From contig DATJQV010000012.1 in NCBI GenBank assembly GCA_035505375.1, positions 1 through 64,000 of the forward strand: DNA of 64,000 nucleotides. The letters are read 5' to 3'. The position numbers were made by a program, and so were the translations under genes. This stretch comes from a bacterium (GTDB lineage: Bacteria; Hydrothermota; Tepidihabitantia; Tepidihabitantales; Tepidihabitantaceae). Every line of letters begins with the position of its first letter. Within the stretch, counting starts at the first letter, position 1. Positions 8,587 to 16,338 of this stretch are shown here, piece after piece. The notes beneath the pieces were generated by a model, which was not told the DNA's origin, did no database searches, and saw only the letters and a list, made by a program, of their open reading frames with translations.

Positions 8587-10350
8587 TCAGCTAGCTTCCT
8601 CGGCAATCATGCTCTCCAGCCCGGCCTCGACTTCGGCAACCGTGAACTGCCTGCCGTCATACCGCCGAACCGTCCCGGCGGTTTGCACCCCGCACTCCTG
8701 CGACAGAAGCTGAGCCAGTTGACCCGAGTAGTTCTCTTCCACAGTCACGACCTTGCGATCCTTACTCACCATCGAGGCAACGGCCTCGGCCGGGAACGGC
8801 CAGACGTGGTCGAGGTACACCATGGCGACACTGACGCCTTTGGCGCGCAGGCGGCCAAGCGCCTCAGCCACCACCCCACGACTCGACCCGAAGCAGAACA
8901 CGAGTGTCTCAGCCTCAGCCTCAACCTTGACCTTCCGTTCCTCAACCTCCTGCCTGATACCCTCAATCTTCGAGTTGCGTTTGTTCACCATCAGGACACG
9001 CATCGCGGCATCCTCGGTTATGTGCCCTTCCTCGGTGTGCTCGTCCGAATCGGCATAGACAAGCTGTTGCTCGGTTCCCGGCAGCACGACCGGCGATACC
9101 CCGTTCTCCGTGACCTGATAGTGCCGATATGTGTACGGCTCGGATCCGTCCGCCACTTGGCGCTCTTGGCGTCCTTGGCGGTTATCCAGTTTCAGGTCGC
9201 TCCGCTCAATGGTCCACAGCGCGTCGGCCATGACCTGGTCAAACAGTATGATGACCGGCGTCTGGTACTTCTCGGCAATCCGGAACGCGTCCTGCGCTGC
9301 TCGGAATGCCTGCTCTGCGTCTGCCGGTGTCAGCACCGCACGCGGGAACTCGCCGTGTCCGGCGTTGATGGCAAACAGAAGGTCGGCCTGCGCCGTCCGA
9401 GTAGCCAGACCGGTTGCCGGGCCCGGCCGCATGCCCACGCACATTACCAGCGGGACCTCGGTCATGCCGGCCAGGCTCAGGGCCTCGTTCATCAGGCAGA
9501 ACCCGCCGCCGGCAGTGCAGACCATAGCCCGCTCTCCGGCGAACGCTGCGCCGATAGCGAGGTTGGCTGCCGACACCTCATCCTCGGTTTGCTCCACAAT
9601 CAGGCCTGCCTCCTCCGCGTTGCGGAAGCAGTATTCGACAATCGGGGTGGCCGGTGACATCGGATACCCGGTAACCACGCGCACATTAGCGGCAATTGCG
9701 CCCAGCGCCAGCGCCTCTGCGCCGGAAATCAGAAGCCGTTCTCTCGGTACACGATCCGTTTCCTCGGCGGAAACGGTCATGTCCCTCGACGCCTGCAGCC
9801 GGTGCGGGCAGCATCGTTTATGGTCATCCAGCACAGCATTGTACCCGGCCTTGGCTGCAGCCACATTGCGCTCAACTACCTCTTTGCCCTTGTGTCCGAA
9901 CTGGCTCTCGAACACTCCATCGAGACCGGCCGGCTCCAGCCCGACCAGAGCCAGTGCCGCACCAGTGGCAACCGAGTTAATCATGACCGGGTCCTTCCCG
10001 TGCTCCAGCGCGAGGTCTGCAAGCGGAAGTCGAACTACATTCAGTCCTTCGGGCAGATCGCCGACCGCCTCGGTCAACACGACGGCGTCCTCAGCCAGGT
10101 CGGGAACGTGCCGCTCTACCAGCGTGTGGTCCAGCGCGACGAGGATCTGGGCTTTGTCGCCGTCCGCAGCCACCGGCACATCGCTGACCCGCACCCGCGC
10201 GAAGTTATGCCCTCCCCGTATCCGCGACATCACGTCCTGCGAAACGAACACGTAGCGGCCGGCCCTGACCAGCAACCGGCCAAGCGTGCGCGAGATGACC
10301 TGGAGTCCCTGCCCTGCCTGCCCGGCGACAATCAGGTTGAGCTCTCTCAC
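8587..10350 (-). CDS. 2-oxoacid:ferredoxin oxidoreductase, fused gamma-alpha subunit, copy 1
   Basis: Partner of the beta subunit. The N-terminal gamma domain (about residues 1-185) has IVAGQAGQGLQVISRTLG and DVMSRIRGGHNFARVRVSD. The alpha domain follows with VTGYPMSPATPIVEY and the C-terminal transketolase-like segment. The start is a GTG whose GTGA overlaps the stop of korB copy 2 by 4 bases (10347-10350). The longer ATG frame beginning at 10434 runs inside korB copy 2 and is not the start. Length is 587 residues. A 9-base repeat (CTTGGCGCT-like, 9157-9183) lies in the coding sequence near the middle. Confidence 0.9.
   Translation of the reverse strand: MRELNLIVAGQAGQGLQVISRTLGRLLVRAGRYVFVSQDVMSRIRGGHNFARVRVSDVPVAADGDKAQILVALDHTLVERHVPDLAEDAVVLTEAVGDLPEGLNVVRLPLADLALEHGKDPVMINSVATGAALALVGLEPAGLDGVFESQFGHKGKEVVERNVAAAKAGYNAVLDDHKRCCPHRLQASRDMTVSAEETDRVPRERLLISGAEALALGAIAANVRVVTGYPMSPATPIVEYCFRNAEEAGLIVEQTEDEVSAANLAIGAAFAGERAMVCTAGGGFCLMNEALSLAGMTEVPLVMCVGMRPGPATGLATRTAQADLLFAINAGHGEFPRAVLTPADAEQAFRAAQDAFRIAEKYQTPVIILFDQVMADALWTIERSDLKLDNRQGRQERQVADGSEPYTYRHYQVTENGVSPVVLPGTEQQLVYADSDEHTEEGHITEDAAMRVLMVNKRNSKIEGIRQEVEERKVKVEAEAETLVFCFGSSRGVVAEALGRLRAKGVSVAMVYLDHVWPFPAEAVASMVSKDRKVVTVEENYSGQLAQLLSQECGVQTAGTVRRYDGRQFTVAEVEAGLESMIAEEAS
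9157..9183. repeat. Three tandem 9-base words inside korA copy 1
   Basis: CTTGGCGCT, CTTGGCGTC and CTTGGCGGT in a row, read on the minus strand as an Arg/Gln-rich segment. It resembles the other short periodic insertions of this window but has a 9-base unit, so the frame is kept automatically. Confidence 0.5.
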
Positions 10351-11309
10351 ACGAATTCTTCCAGTGCCCGCTTCACCACATCCACAGCGTCCGCCTGCAA
10401 ATCCCGGTGCTGCGAGAGCGCCTGTCGCAGCCACCCCCTCCCTTCTGTTCCCTCCCCCTTGAGGGGGAGGGAAGGGTGAGGGTGGTCCGGACTGACCGCC
10501 GCAGGTTGTTCGGACGCCCCGCAGGCCTCATAGGCCTGACGGTGCGACCGGTAGAAGATACCGATAGGAATCTGTTTGGCTTCCCCCTCACATGGCCATT
10601 CCAGCACCCTTGCCCGGGCCTTATCCTCATCCGACGCGTCGTGCGCCTCCAGGGCGAGATCGTAGACTCGCGTCCGGTACCAGTCGAACGTATTGACAAG
10701 GTTGTAGGTCACGCACGGCTGCAGGATATCGATGAACCCGAAGCCCTTGTGCTTCAGTGCCTCGCCTATCAACCGCGAGAGGTGCTTCACGTCCCCGGCA
10801 AAACCCCTGGCGACGAAACTGCCGCCCAGCGCCAGCCCGGCCGCCAAAGGGTTGAACGCGGGTAATACCGTACCGGTTGGGCGGTTCTTCGTGGCAAAGC
10901 CGTAGCCGCTGGTCGGCGCTGCCTGGCCCTTGGTCAGGCCGTAGACACCATTATTGTGTACGAGGCAGACGATATCCGGATTGCGCCGGAACGCGTGCAG
11001 CAGGTGGTTCCCACCCTCGCCGTACATGTCGCCGTCACCACCGACCGCGATGACCTTGAGCGCGGGGTTGGCCAGCTTCACGCCCAGCGCGTGCGGCAAC
11101 GCCCGGCCGTGCAGGCCGTGCAGGAAGTTGGCGCCCACATACTGCGCCACCTTTCCTGACTGGCCGATGCCACCCACGACAACGACCTGCCACGGCTCGA
11201 GTCCGGACTCGGTCAGCGCCTGCCTGAGTGCGTTCAGAATGCCAAAGTTCCCGCAACCCGGGCACCAGGTCACTTCAGCGCTTGAGGTCCAGACCTTGTC
11301 TTCCGCCAA
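10347..11309 (-). CDS. 2-oxoacid:ferredoxin oxidoreductase, beta (TPP) subunit, copy 2
   Basis: Same family as the 7548-8420 product: TWCPGCGNFG at the N-terminus, VGGDGDMYGEGGNH in the middle and NNGVYGLTKGQAAPTS. The 320 residues exceed copy 1 by about 30. Most of the excess is a C-terminal stretch, PHPSLPLKGEGTEGRG, encoded by a 51-base palindromic repeat (10434-10484) that sits in frame before the last helix. The start is a TTG with AGGAG six bases upstream. It overlaps korA copy 1 by 4 bases. Confidence 0.9.
   Translation of the reverse strand: MAEDKVWTSSAEVTWCPGCGNFGILNALRQALTESGLEPWQVVVVGGIGQSGKVAQYVGANFLHGLHGRALPHALGVKLANPALKVIAVGGDGDMYGEGGNHLLHAFRRNPDIVCLVHNNGVYGLTKGQAAPTSGYGFATKNRPTGTVLPAFNPLAAGLALGGSFVARGFAGDVKHLSRLIGEALKHKGFGFIDILQPCVTYNLVNTFDWYRTRVYDLALEAHDASDEDKARARVLEWPCEGEAKQIPIGIFYRSHRQAYEACGASEQPAAVSPDHPHPSLPLKGEGTEGRGWLRQALSQHRDLQADAVDVVKRALEEFV
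10434..10484 (-). repeat. 51-base palindromic repeat, copy 1, in frame inside korB
   Basis: The core has 10-base arms CCCTCCCCCT and its complement around a TG centre, with G/A-rich flanks. Its reverse complement matches 39128-39178 at about 48 of 51 positions. It behaves like a mobile REP-type element that landed in a coding sequence without breaking the frame. Confidence 0.85.
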
Positions 11310-11326
11310 ACTACGCTCCTCCGGGT

Positions 11327-11451
11327 GAAGGACAAAGTCGTAAGGACAAAGGACTAAGCAAGCACGAATGGCGGAAAGTCCGAATCGGACTTTGGCCTTT
11401 GTACTTTCCTTCTTGCTTTGTCCTTTGTACTTTGTCCTTTGTACTTCGAGT
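11327..11451. repeat. Heptad repeats forming a long hairpin between korA2 and korB2
   Basis: The left arm contains GGACAAA-type words from 11330. The right arm is an exact series TTTGTCC, TTTGTAC, TTTGTCC, TTTGTAC, TTCGAGT (11417-11451). The tip is a perfect 8-base stem, AAAGTCCG/CGGACTTT (11375-11393). Its position between alpha and beta genes matches the locus at 8441 in the other kor copy, but the sequence is unrelated. Confidence 0.8.
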
Positions 11452-11462
11452 CCTTGCGCCGC

Positions 11463-13235
11463 TCATCTGCATACGCTCCGCAGCTCTTCCGCCAGCTCCT
11501 GTGCGACAAACGGCCTGCCGTCATACTTCAGCACCTGCGCGTCCGCCTTGATTCCGGTCTCGCGCCTCAGCAGGGCGGCAAGTTGTCCGGTCGAATTACC
11601 CTCGACCGTGATGACCCGGCGCGCCGAGGAAAGCAACGCCGCCACGCGCTCACGCGGGAAGGGCGCAACCTCACAGAGATGGAGCATCGCCACGCTCACC
11701 CGCTGCTCGCGTAGTATGTCAACCGCCTCGCGCGCCGCCCCGTACGTGGAGCCGAAGCAGACCACGACACAGTCGGCGGTCTTCTCCGGGTGGCAGGTGG
11801 GATCCTCTATCGTTGTCGACATCGCCGCAAGCTTCCTCATCCGTTTCTCGTGCATCCGCACGCGCACGCCGGCATCCTCGGTCTGCATGCCGCTCTCGTC
11901 GCGTTCTGCCCCGAGCATGTGGACCAGTTGGCCCGCGAAGCCCGGCCGCAGCCGCGGCGACACCCCGTCCCTGGTCACCGCGTAGCGACGATAGCTGAAC
12001 GCGGGCCGCCCCTGCCACTCCAGATCGTCAAGGTCGTCGCTCGCCTTGACACGAGCCAGATTGAATCCCGGTACGGTCCACAGTGAGTCGGAGAGGAACT
12101 GGTCAGAGAGGATGATGGCCGGCACCTGAAACCTGCCCGCCAGCTCGAACGCCCGATTGGTGGCGTAGAAAGCCTCCTCCGCGGTCCCGGGCGCGAATAC
12201 GAAGCGGGGAAACTCGTCCTGCGAGGCGTTGATGGCAAAGAGCAGCTCGGCCTGCTCGGTCCGCGTCGGGAATCCGGTCGCCGGTCCCGGCCGCATCGCA
12301 ATCACAATCACGACCGGAAGCTCGGCCATACCGGCCATACCGAGCCCCTCGACCATCAGCGAAAAGCCGCCGCCCGAAGTCGCGGTCATCGCGCGGGCAC
12401 CGGCATAGGCCGCGCCGATAACCATGTTGATGGCCGCAATCTCGTCCTCGGCCTGCTCCATAACCAGACTGGCATCGGCCTGCTTCGCGGCGAGGTACTC
12501 CATTATCGGCGTTGACGGCGACATCGGATACCCGGCGTAGAAGCGCACGCCTGAGGCCAGCGCCCCGAGAGCAATAGCATGATTGCCGGTCAGGAGCATT
12601 CGCTTCGCCCGTGCGGACTGCTTCGGCAGAGTGCAATCGCAGGTCCCGCCCCAGCTCTGCCTCACATAGTCAGCCCCGGCTCTCAGACACTCCACGTTCT
12701 GCTTCACCACCTGCTCACCCTTGGCGATGAACCGCTCCTTGAGCAAGCCCTGCAGTCTATCCAGCGGGTGCCCGGTAAGGGCAAGCAGCGCGCCCAACCC
12801 GACCACATTCGCCATCGTCTTCGTACCGCCGTGCTTCTCCGCAATCTCCGCCATCGGAACACGGAAGGTCGTCTTGTCGTCGGCTCGTCCTTGGTCTGTC
12901 GTCCCCTGCCCCTCGCCCCTCGTCCCCCGTCCCCCGTCCCTGGTCCTGGTCGGCTCGGCTATGATGACTCCGCCTTCCACCATGTCCTGCCCGTGTTCGC
13001 TCACCGACAACTCATCCAGCGCCAGCAGAGCGTTGAACCTGCCCGGCGGCGAATAGACCGGCCGCTCCGAGACCCGCACCGCGGTAAAGTTGTGCCCACC
13101 GCGGATGCGGGACATCAGATTGGGATAGGAAAACGTGTAATAGCCGCTCCGCACCAGGGCGCGGGCAAGCAACTCCGATGCGGTGTCGATGCCCTGCCCG
13201 GCTTGGCCGGCGATGGTGAGAGCGATGTCGGTCAC
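11463..13235 (-). CDS. 2-oxoacid:ferredoxin oxidoreductase, fused gamma-alpha subunit, copy 2
   Basis: 590 residues. The gamma domain has IAGQAGQGIDTASELLARAL and NLMSRIRGGHNFTAVRVSE; the alpha domain has FYAGYPMSPSTPIMEYLA. Between them, at about residues 95-115, is an Arg/Gly/Thr-rich insert encoded by nine heptads (12891-12953) that copy 1 lacks. The start is a GTG six bases after a TAACAT -10 box (promoter at 13242-13270), so this gene probably heads the korA2-korB2-korA1-korB1 transcript. Two tandem, diverged copies suggest two substrates (for example 2-oxoglutarate and a branched-chain or pyruvate-type acid), which is an inference. Confidence 0.9.
   Translation of the reverse strand: MTDIALTIAGQAGQGIDTASELLARALVRSGYYTFSYPNLMSRIRGGHNFTAVRVSERPVYSPPGRFNALLALDELSVSEHGQDMVEGGVIIAEPTRTRDGGRGTRGEGQGTTDQGRADDKTTFRVPMAEIAEKHGGTKTMANVVGLGALLALTGHPLDRLQGLLKERFIAKGEQVVKQNVECLRAGADYVRQSWGGTCDCTLPKQSARAKRMLLTGNHAIALGALASGVRFYAGYPMSPSTPIMEYLAAKQADASLVMEQAEDEIAAINMVIGAAYAGARAMTATSGGGFSLMVEGLGMAGMAELPVVIVIAMRPGPATGFPTRTEQAELLFAINASQDEFPRFVFAPGTAEEAFYATNRAFELAGRFQVPAIILSDQFLSDSLWTVPGFNLARVKASDDLDDLEWQGRPAFSYRRYAVTRDGVSPRLRPGFAGQLVHMLGAERDESGMQTEDAGVRVRMHEKRMRKLAAMSTTIEDPTCHPEKTADCVVVCFGSTYGAAREAVDILREQRVSVAMLHLCEVAPFPRERVAALLSSARRVITVEGNSTGQLAALLRRETGIKADAQVLKYDGRPFVAQELAEELRSVCR
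12891..12953 (-). repeat. Nine in-frame heptads inside korA copy 2
   Basis: Plus-strand words in exact register: TTGGTCT, GTCGTCC, CCTGCCC, CTCGCCC, CTCGTCC, CCCGTCC, CCCGTCC, CTGGTCC, TGGTCGG. The 63 bases equal 21 codons, so the reading frame is preserved. Confidence 0.85.
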
Positions 13236-13241
13236 TGCAGT

Positions 13242-13270
13242 ATGTTAGAATACCACAACGGCAAACGCAA
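13242..13270 (-). promoter_or_regulatory. Promoter of the tandem kor operon
   Basis: Minus strand: TTGCGT (13265-13270), 17-base spacer, TAACAT (13242-13247), then six bases to the GTG at 13235. Both boxes are moderate matches, but the spacing fits the pattern seen upstream of many genes here. Confidence 0.45.
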
Positions 13271-13523
13271 GCGAATTCGACAGCCGAGGGTCAACCTTGG
13301 ATGAACGGGCGCAGCATGGCCATCCGCAGACTACTCAGCCGAGCTGAACCACGAAAGCACGAAGACATGACCCACCACGGAAGCACCGCCGGGCAGATGC
13401 GCCGGTGAGCGAAGCTTCGTCCTCATATAGTAATAACCCGGTTTCCGCGTTTTTGTACAAGAGAGAGTTGAGCTAAGTGCTGATTTCCCGCCCAGGGGTC
13501 GTAGGGGGGAGGTCTCCCCCAGA

Positions 13524-13823
13524 CCCTATCCCGGCGCTTAGGGGAGTGCTTATCCCGACGCTTAGGACGGTGCTTATCCCAGCGCTTGTGGGGACGCTTG
13601 TCCCGACGCTTGTGAGGGTGCTTGCCCCGACGCTTGTGAGGGTGCTTGTCCCGACGCTTATGGAGGTGCTTATCCCAGCGCTTGTGGGGACGCTTGTCCC
13701 GACGCTTGTGAGGGTGCTTATCCCGGCGCTTGTGACGGTGCTTGTCCCGACGCTTGTGACGGTGCTTGTCCCGGCACTTGTGACGGTGCTTATCCCGGCG
13801 CTTATTACGGCTCCTATCCCGGC
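13524..13823. repeat. 12-bp-period array 1 (25 units, 300 bp)
   Basis: Twenty-five consecutive 12-mers of the type GCTTGTCCCGAC alternating with GCTTGTGACGGT, giving a 24-bp higher-order period. It lies in the divergent region between the kor operon (minus) and the secreted repeat protein (plus). All frames stay open on both strands because of the period. I do not read it as a gene: there is no codon bias, signal or ribosome site. The rest of the 829-base gap (13236-13523) holds a short CACGAAG-type repeat near 13352 and a GGGGGA/TCCCCC hairpin at 13505-13520. Confidence 0.9.
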
Positions 13824-13860
13824 GCTGGGTTTCAGCCGCACCGCCGATGCGGCCATTGGC

Positions 13861-13888
13861 TTGACCGGGACAGGACCGGGATTACAAT
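13861..13888 (+). promoter_or_regulatory. Promoter upstream of the secreted repeat protein
   Basis: TTGACC (13861-13866), 16-base spacer, TACAAT (13883-13888). The first ATG is nine bases further on (13898) and opens a 26-codon ORF. The main gene starts at 14065 with its own ribosome site, so the transcript has a leader of about 170 bases. Confidence 0.6.
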
Positions 13889-13897
13889 AGACGCGAC

Positions 13898-13978
13898 ATG
13901 GTACTGGGATTGCTGCCGTTCCAGGCGGTTCGCAGTGCGGGATATCCGTGCCCTGTCAGCAGGACGAATGCCGAGTGA
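13898..13978 (+). CDS. Possible leaderless 26-residue upstream ORF
   Basis: ATG to TGA, 26 codons, beginning about nine bases after a good -10 box. The peptide starts MVLGLLPFQAV and resembles nothing I know. It would be the first ORF on the mRNA of the 14065 gene. It may be a leader peptide or chance; the argument is only its position at the predicted transcription start. Confidence 0.3.
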   Translation: MVLGLLPFQAVRSAGYPCPVSRTNAE

Positions 13979-14064
13979 CGGCTAATGTCTGAAGCTCGGT
14001 TGACTTCTCTGCACCCGGCTCGACCTCGAGACGATGTCGAGCCACAGACGTTGAAGGGGGAAAC

Positions 14065-15516
14065 GTGACCAAGAGCGTCTGCGCTCCTCGTCTGATTGCG
14101 CTGCTGTCAGCTATCTGCCTCACTTCAATTGCATCTGCCCAGACAAGATGGTGGAGAACCTACGGCGGGGCAAATGAAGATGTGGGCAACTCAGTCCAAC
14201 AGACCTCGGACGGCGGTTACATCGTCGTAGGCTACACTCAATCCTTCAGTGCGGGGGACAGTGACGTCTATCTCATCAAGACCGATGCCCACGGTGTCAT
14301 CCTCTGGACCAAGCTCTACGGCGGAACGGGCGACGATGAGGGCGCCTCGGTCCGGCAGACTACTGATGGAGGCTACATCATTGCAGGCACAACGTCCTCG
14401 TTTGGTGCAGGCGATGACAATGTCTACCTGATCAAGACTAACGCCTCGGGTGATACGCTCTGGACCAGAACCTACGGTGGGAAGGACGAGGACTTCGGAT
14501 ATTCGGTCCGACAGACCTCGGATGGCGGTTACGTCATCGCGGGCAGGACCGCGTCATTCGGTCCTGGGACACCCGGCTACGACAACGTCTATCTCATCAA
14601 GACCAACGCCTCGGGCGATACTCTCTGGACCAGAGTCTATGGAGGAGACAACGAGGATTTCGGTTATTCTATACAACAGACCACTGACGGTGGTTACGTC
14701 GCCGTAGGTCTTACCCAGTCCTTTGGTGCAGGGGGGCTCGATGTCTACCTCATCAAGACCAATGCCGCTGGCGATACGCTCTGGACCAGGACGTACGGCG
14801 GGACTCATATTGATGCGGGCTACTCGGTCCGACAGACTTCGGATGGAGGCTACGTGATTGCGGGCTGGACTCAGTCCTTTGGTCTCACCAATTACCACGT
14901 CTACCTCATCAAGACCAACGCTACCGGCGATACGCTCTGGACAAGGACCTATGGCGGGTCGGGCGGTGACTACGGCGTTTCAGCGCAACAGACCTCGGAC
15001 GGCGGCTACGTCATGGTCGGCTATACGGGGTCTTTCGGCGCAGGGGGCTACGATGTCTACCTCATCAAGACCAATGGTTCCGGCGATACACTCTGGACGA
15101 GAACATACGGTGACACAAGCGACGATGAGGGCTTTTCAGTCCAGCAGACTTCTGACGGCGGTTATGTAATCGCTGGCCTTACGTATTCCTACGGCATAGG
15201 GACACCCGACTACAGCAATGTCTACCTCATAAAGACCGACTCGCTGGGGAACGCCGGCGTAGAAGAACCTGCGACTCGGCATCCTGCGAAACCAACCAGT
15301 CTGCTGGTTCAGCCCAATCCGTTCACCTCCGTTGCCCGGGTTCCGGGGCATGAGACCGAGCTCTTCACTCTCTCTGACGTGACCGGACGGCAGGTCGCTG
15401 TCTGCAAGGGCGACAGAATCGGCGCGGGCCTCCGGCCCGGAGTCTACTTTCTGTCGCCGGCTGGCACCAAAACAGGCAGGACAGCAACAGTGCGCGTCAT
15501 CAAGGCAGCGAAATGA
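14065..15516 (+). CDS. Secreted repeat protein with type IX-like sorting tail
   Basis: 483 residues. A signal peptide (to about residue 25, ending IASAQ) is followed by seven repeats of about 50 residues. Each repeat runs W-T-R-T-Y-G-G, then D-x-G-x-S-V-x-Q-T-x-D-G-G-Y, then DVYLIKTN and GDTL. The spacing suggests a beta-propeller of seven blades. After residue 400 comes a tail with VQPNPF, TLSDVTGRQV and LRPGVYFLS, the pattern of type A sorting domains used by type IX secretion. It is probably an outer-surface or secreted binding protein; the ligand is unknown. The start is a GTG with AGGGGG upstream. Confidence 0.85.
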   Translation: MTKSVCAPRLIALLSAICLTSIASAQTRWWRTYGGANEDVGNSVQQTSDGGYIVVGYTQSFSAGDSDVYLIKTDAHGVILWTKLYGGTGDDEGASVRQTTDGGYIIAGTTSSFGAGDDNVYLIKTNASGDTLWTRTYGGKDEDFGYSVRQTSDGGYVIAGRTASFGPGTPGYDNVYLIKTNASGDTLWTRVYGGDNEDFGYSIQQTTDGGYVAVGLTQSFGAGGLDVYLIKTNAAGDTLWTRTYGGTHIDAGYSVRQTSDGGYVIAGWTQSFGLTNYHVYLIKTNATGDTLWTRTYGGSGGDYGVSAQQTSDGGYVMVGYTGSFGAGGYDVYLIKTNGSGDTLWTRTYGDTSDDEGFSVQQTSDGGYVIAGLTYSYGIGTPDYSNVYLIKTDSLGNAGVEEPATRHPAKPTSLLVQPNPFTSVARVPGHETELFTLSDVTGRQVAVCKGDRIGAGLRPGVYFLSPAGTKTGRTATVRVIKAAK

Positions 15517-15588
15517 ATCAGCACTGCCCGCGTGTTCAGGAATCCCTCAGTGACCGAGGCACGGCAGACCTAAGGGCGTGAGAATGAT

Positions 15589-16188
15589 GTGATGACACGG
15601 AAGACACTCCTGGCTCTGATTGTGCTCTCCGCATCCGTAGCTTCGGCGCAGGACTTGTTGCTGGATCGGCCGCGTGCTGTTGACTATCTTGGTGAGTCAG
15701 GCGGGGCGCTGCTGGGCGGCAGTTTGGTCGGAGGCGCGGCAGTGGCCGCGCTTGGTTGGGCCGGATACGCTCTGACTATTCACGATGGAAGCGATTTCCA
15801 GGGCGAAGATGGAGCATGGCTCGGCTTCATGGTTGGCGCGGGCCTTGGGTATCCGTCCGGCTGCGGATTGGGCGCCACGATTGCAGGCGGAGTTCTGCAC
15901 GTGGATGGCAATAGCGGTGCTGCCTATGGCGGCGCATTCCTCGGCATGGGTGTGGGGGCGCTTGGTTTCTTCGTCCCCGACAAACCCGGATACGGCCTGC
16001 TGGGCATGGCGGCGCTCACGCCGGCCGGCGCAGCTATCGGCTACTGCATCGGCGCCACGAGGGGAACGGGTGAGCCTTCATTCGGCAGTCGGTTCTATCC
16101 GCCGGCGTTAGCGTTGAGTGCGCGACCGAGCCTCGACCATCAACCGCACACGGTTGTCGATTGCCGCCTTGTGACAATGAGGTTCTGA
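15589..16188 (+). CDS. Glycine-rich exported protein, paralogue of the 38437 product
   Basis: 199 residues. It has a signal peptide (MTRKTLLALIVLSASVASAQ) and then several Gly/Ala-rich hydrophobic segments that could be membrane hairpins (for example GGALLGGSLVGGAAVAALGW). The tail reads SRFYPPALALSARPS and ends in VTMRF. The 38437-39072 protein has the same plan and a matching end (SRFIPGSVALGAAR, then LSVRF), so the two are paralogues. Family and function are unknown; an outer-membrane or glycine-zipper protein is possible. The start may be GTG at 15589 or ATG at 15592. Confidence 0.7.
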   Translation: MMTRKTLLALIVLSASVASAQDLLLDRPRAVDYLGESGGALLGGSLVGGAAVAALGWAGYALTIHDGSDFQGEDGAWLGFMVGAGLGYPSGCGLGATIAGGVLHVDGNSGAAYGGAFLGMGVGALGFFVPDKPGYGLLGMAALTPAGAAIGYCIGATRGTGEPSFGSRFYPPALALSARPSLDHQPHTVVDCRLVTMRF

Positions 16189-16250
16189 TTGCCAGTCCCG
16201 GCCGACGTCTGCACAAGCCCGCGTCCTCACTCTTCACTCTCTTCCCTTGG

Positions 16251-16278
16251 TTGACTTGGGCTGATGCACTTCTAGACT
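16251..16278 (+). promoter_or_regulatory. Promoter of the sulfur/redox operon
   Basis: TTGACT (16251-16256), 16-base spacer, TAGACT (16273-16278). The predicted transcription start falls on the ATG at 16286 of a 15-codon ORF that ends five bases before the cysteine-desulfurase-like gene. Confidence 0.5.
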
Positions 16279-16285
16279 TATGGCG

Positions 16286-16333
16286 ATGACAAATAACGAG
16301 CACAGAACCCTGCCCAAGTCCAAGGCCGTCTAA
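16286..16333 (+). CDS. Possible leaderless 15-residue upstream ORF before the NifS-like gene
   Basis: ATG-TAA, 15 codons (MTNNEHRTLPKSKAV), starting at the predicted transcription start and ending five bases before the next ATG. An in-frame ATG two codons earlier (16280) is also possible. The downstream gene has no good ribosome site of its own, so translation of this ORF could carry ribosomes into it. The function is inferred only from layout. Confidence 0.35.
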   Translation: MTNNEHRTLPKSKAV

Positions 16334-16338
16334 GCCTT

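Noticed and set aside
8587-10434. Longer start for korA copy 1 at ATG 10434
   Set aside because: The extra 28 residues come from an out-of-frame reading of korB copy 2; the GTG in the 4-base overlap begins the conserved domain.
13473-13890. Long open frames on both strands over array 1 (Thr/Ser-Val and Leu/Val-Pro repeat peptides)
   Set aside because: Frames are open in several phases at once because of the 12-base unit; no signal, ribosome site or codon preference supports a protein.
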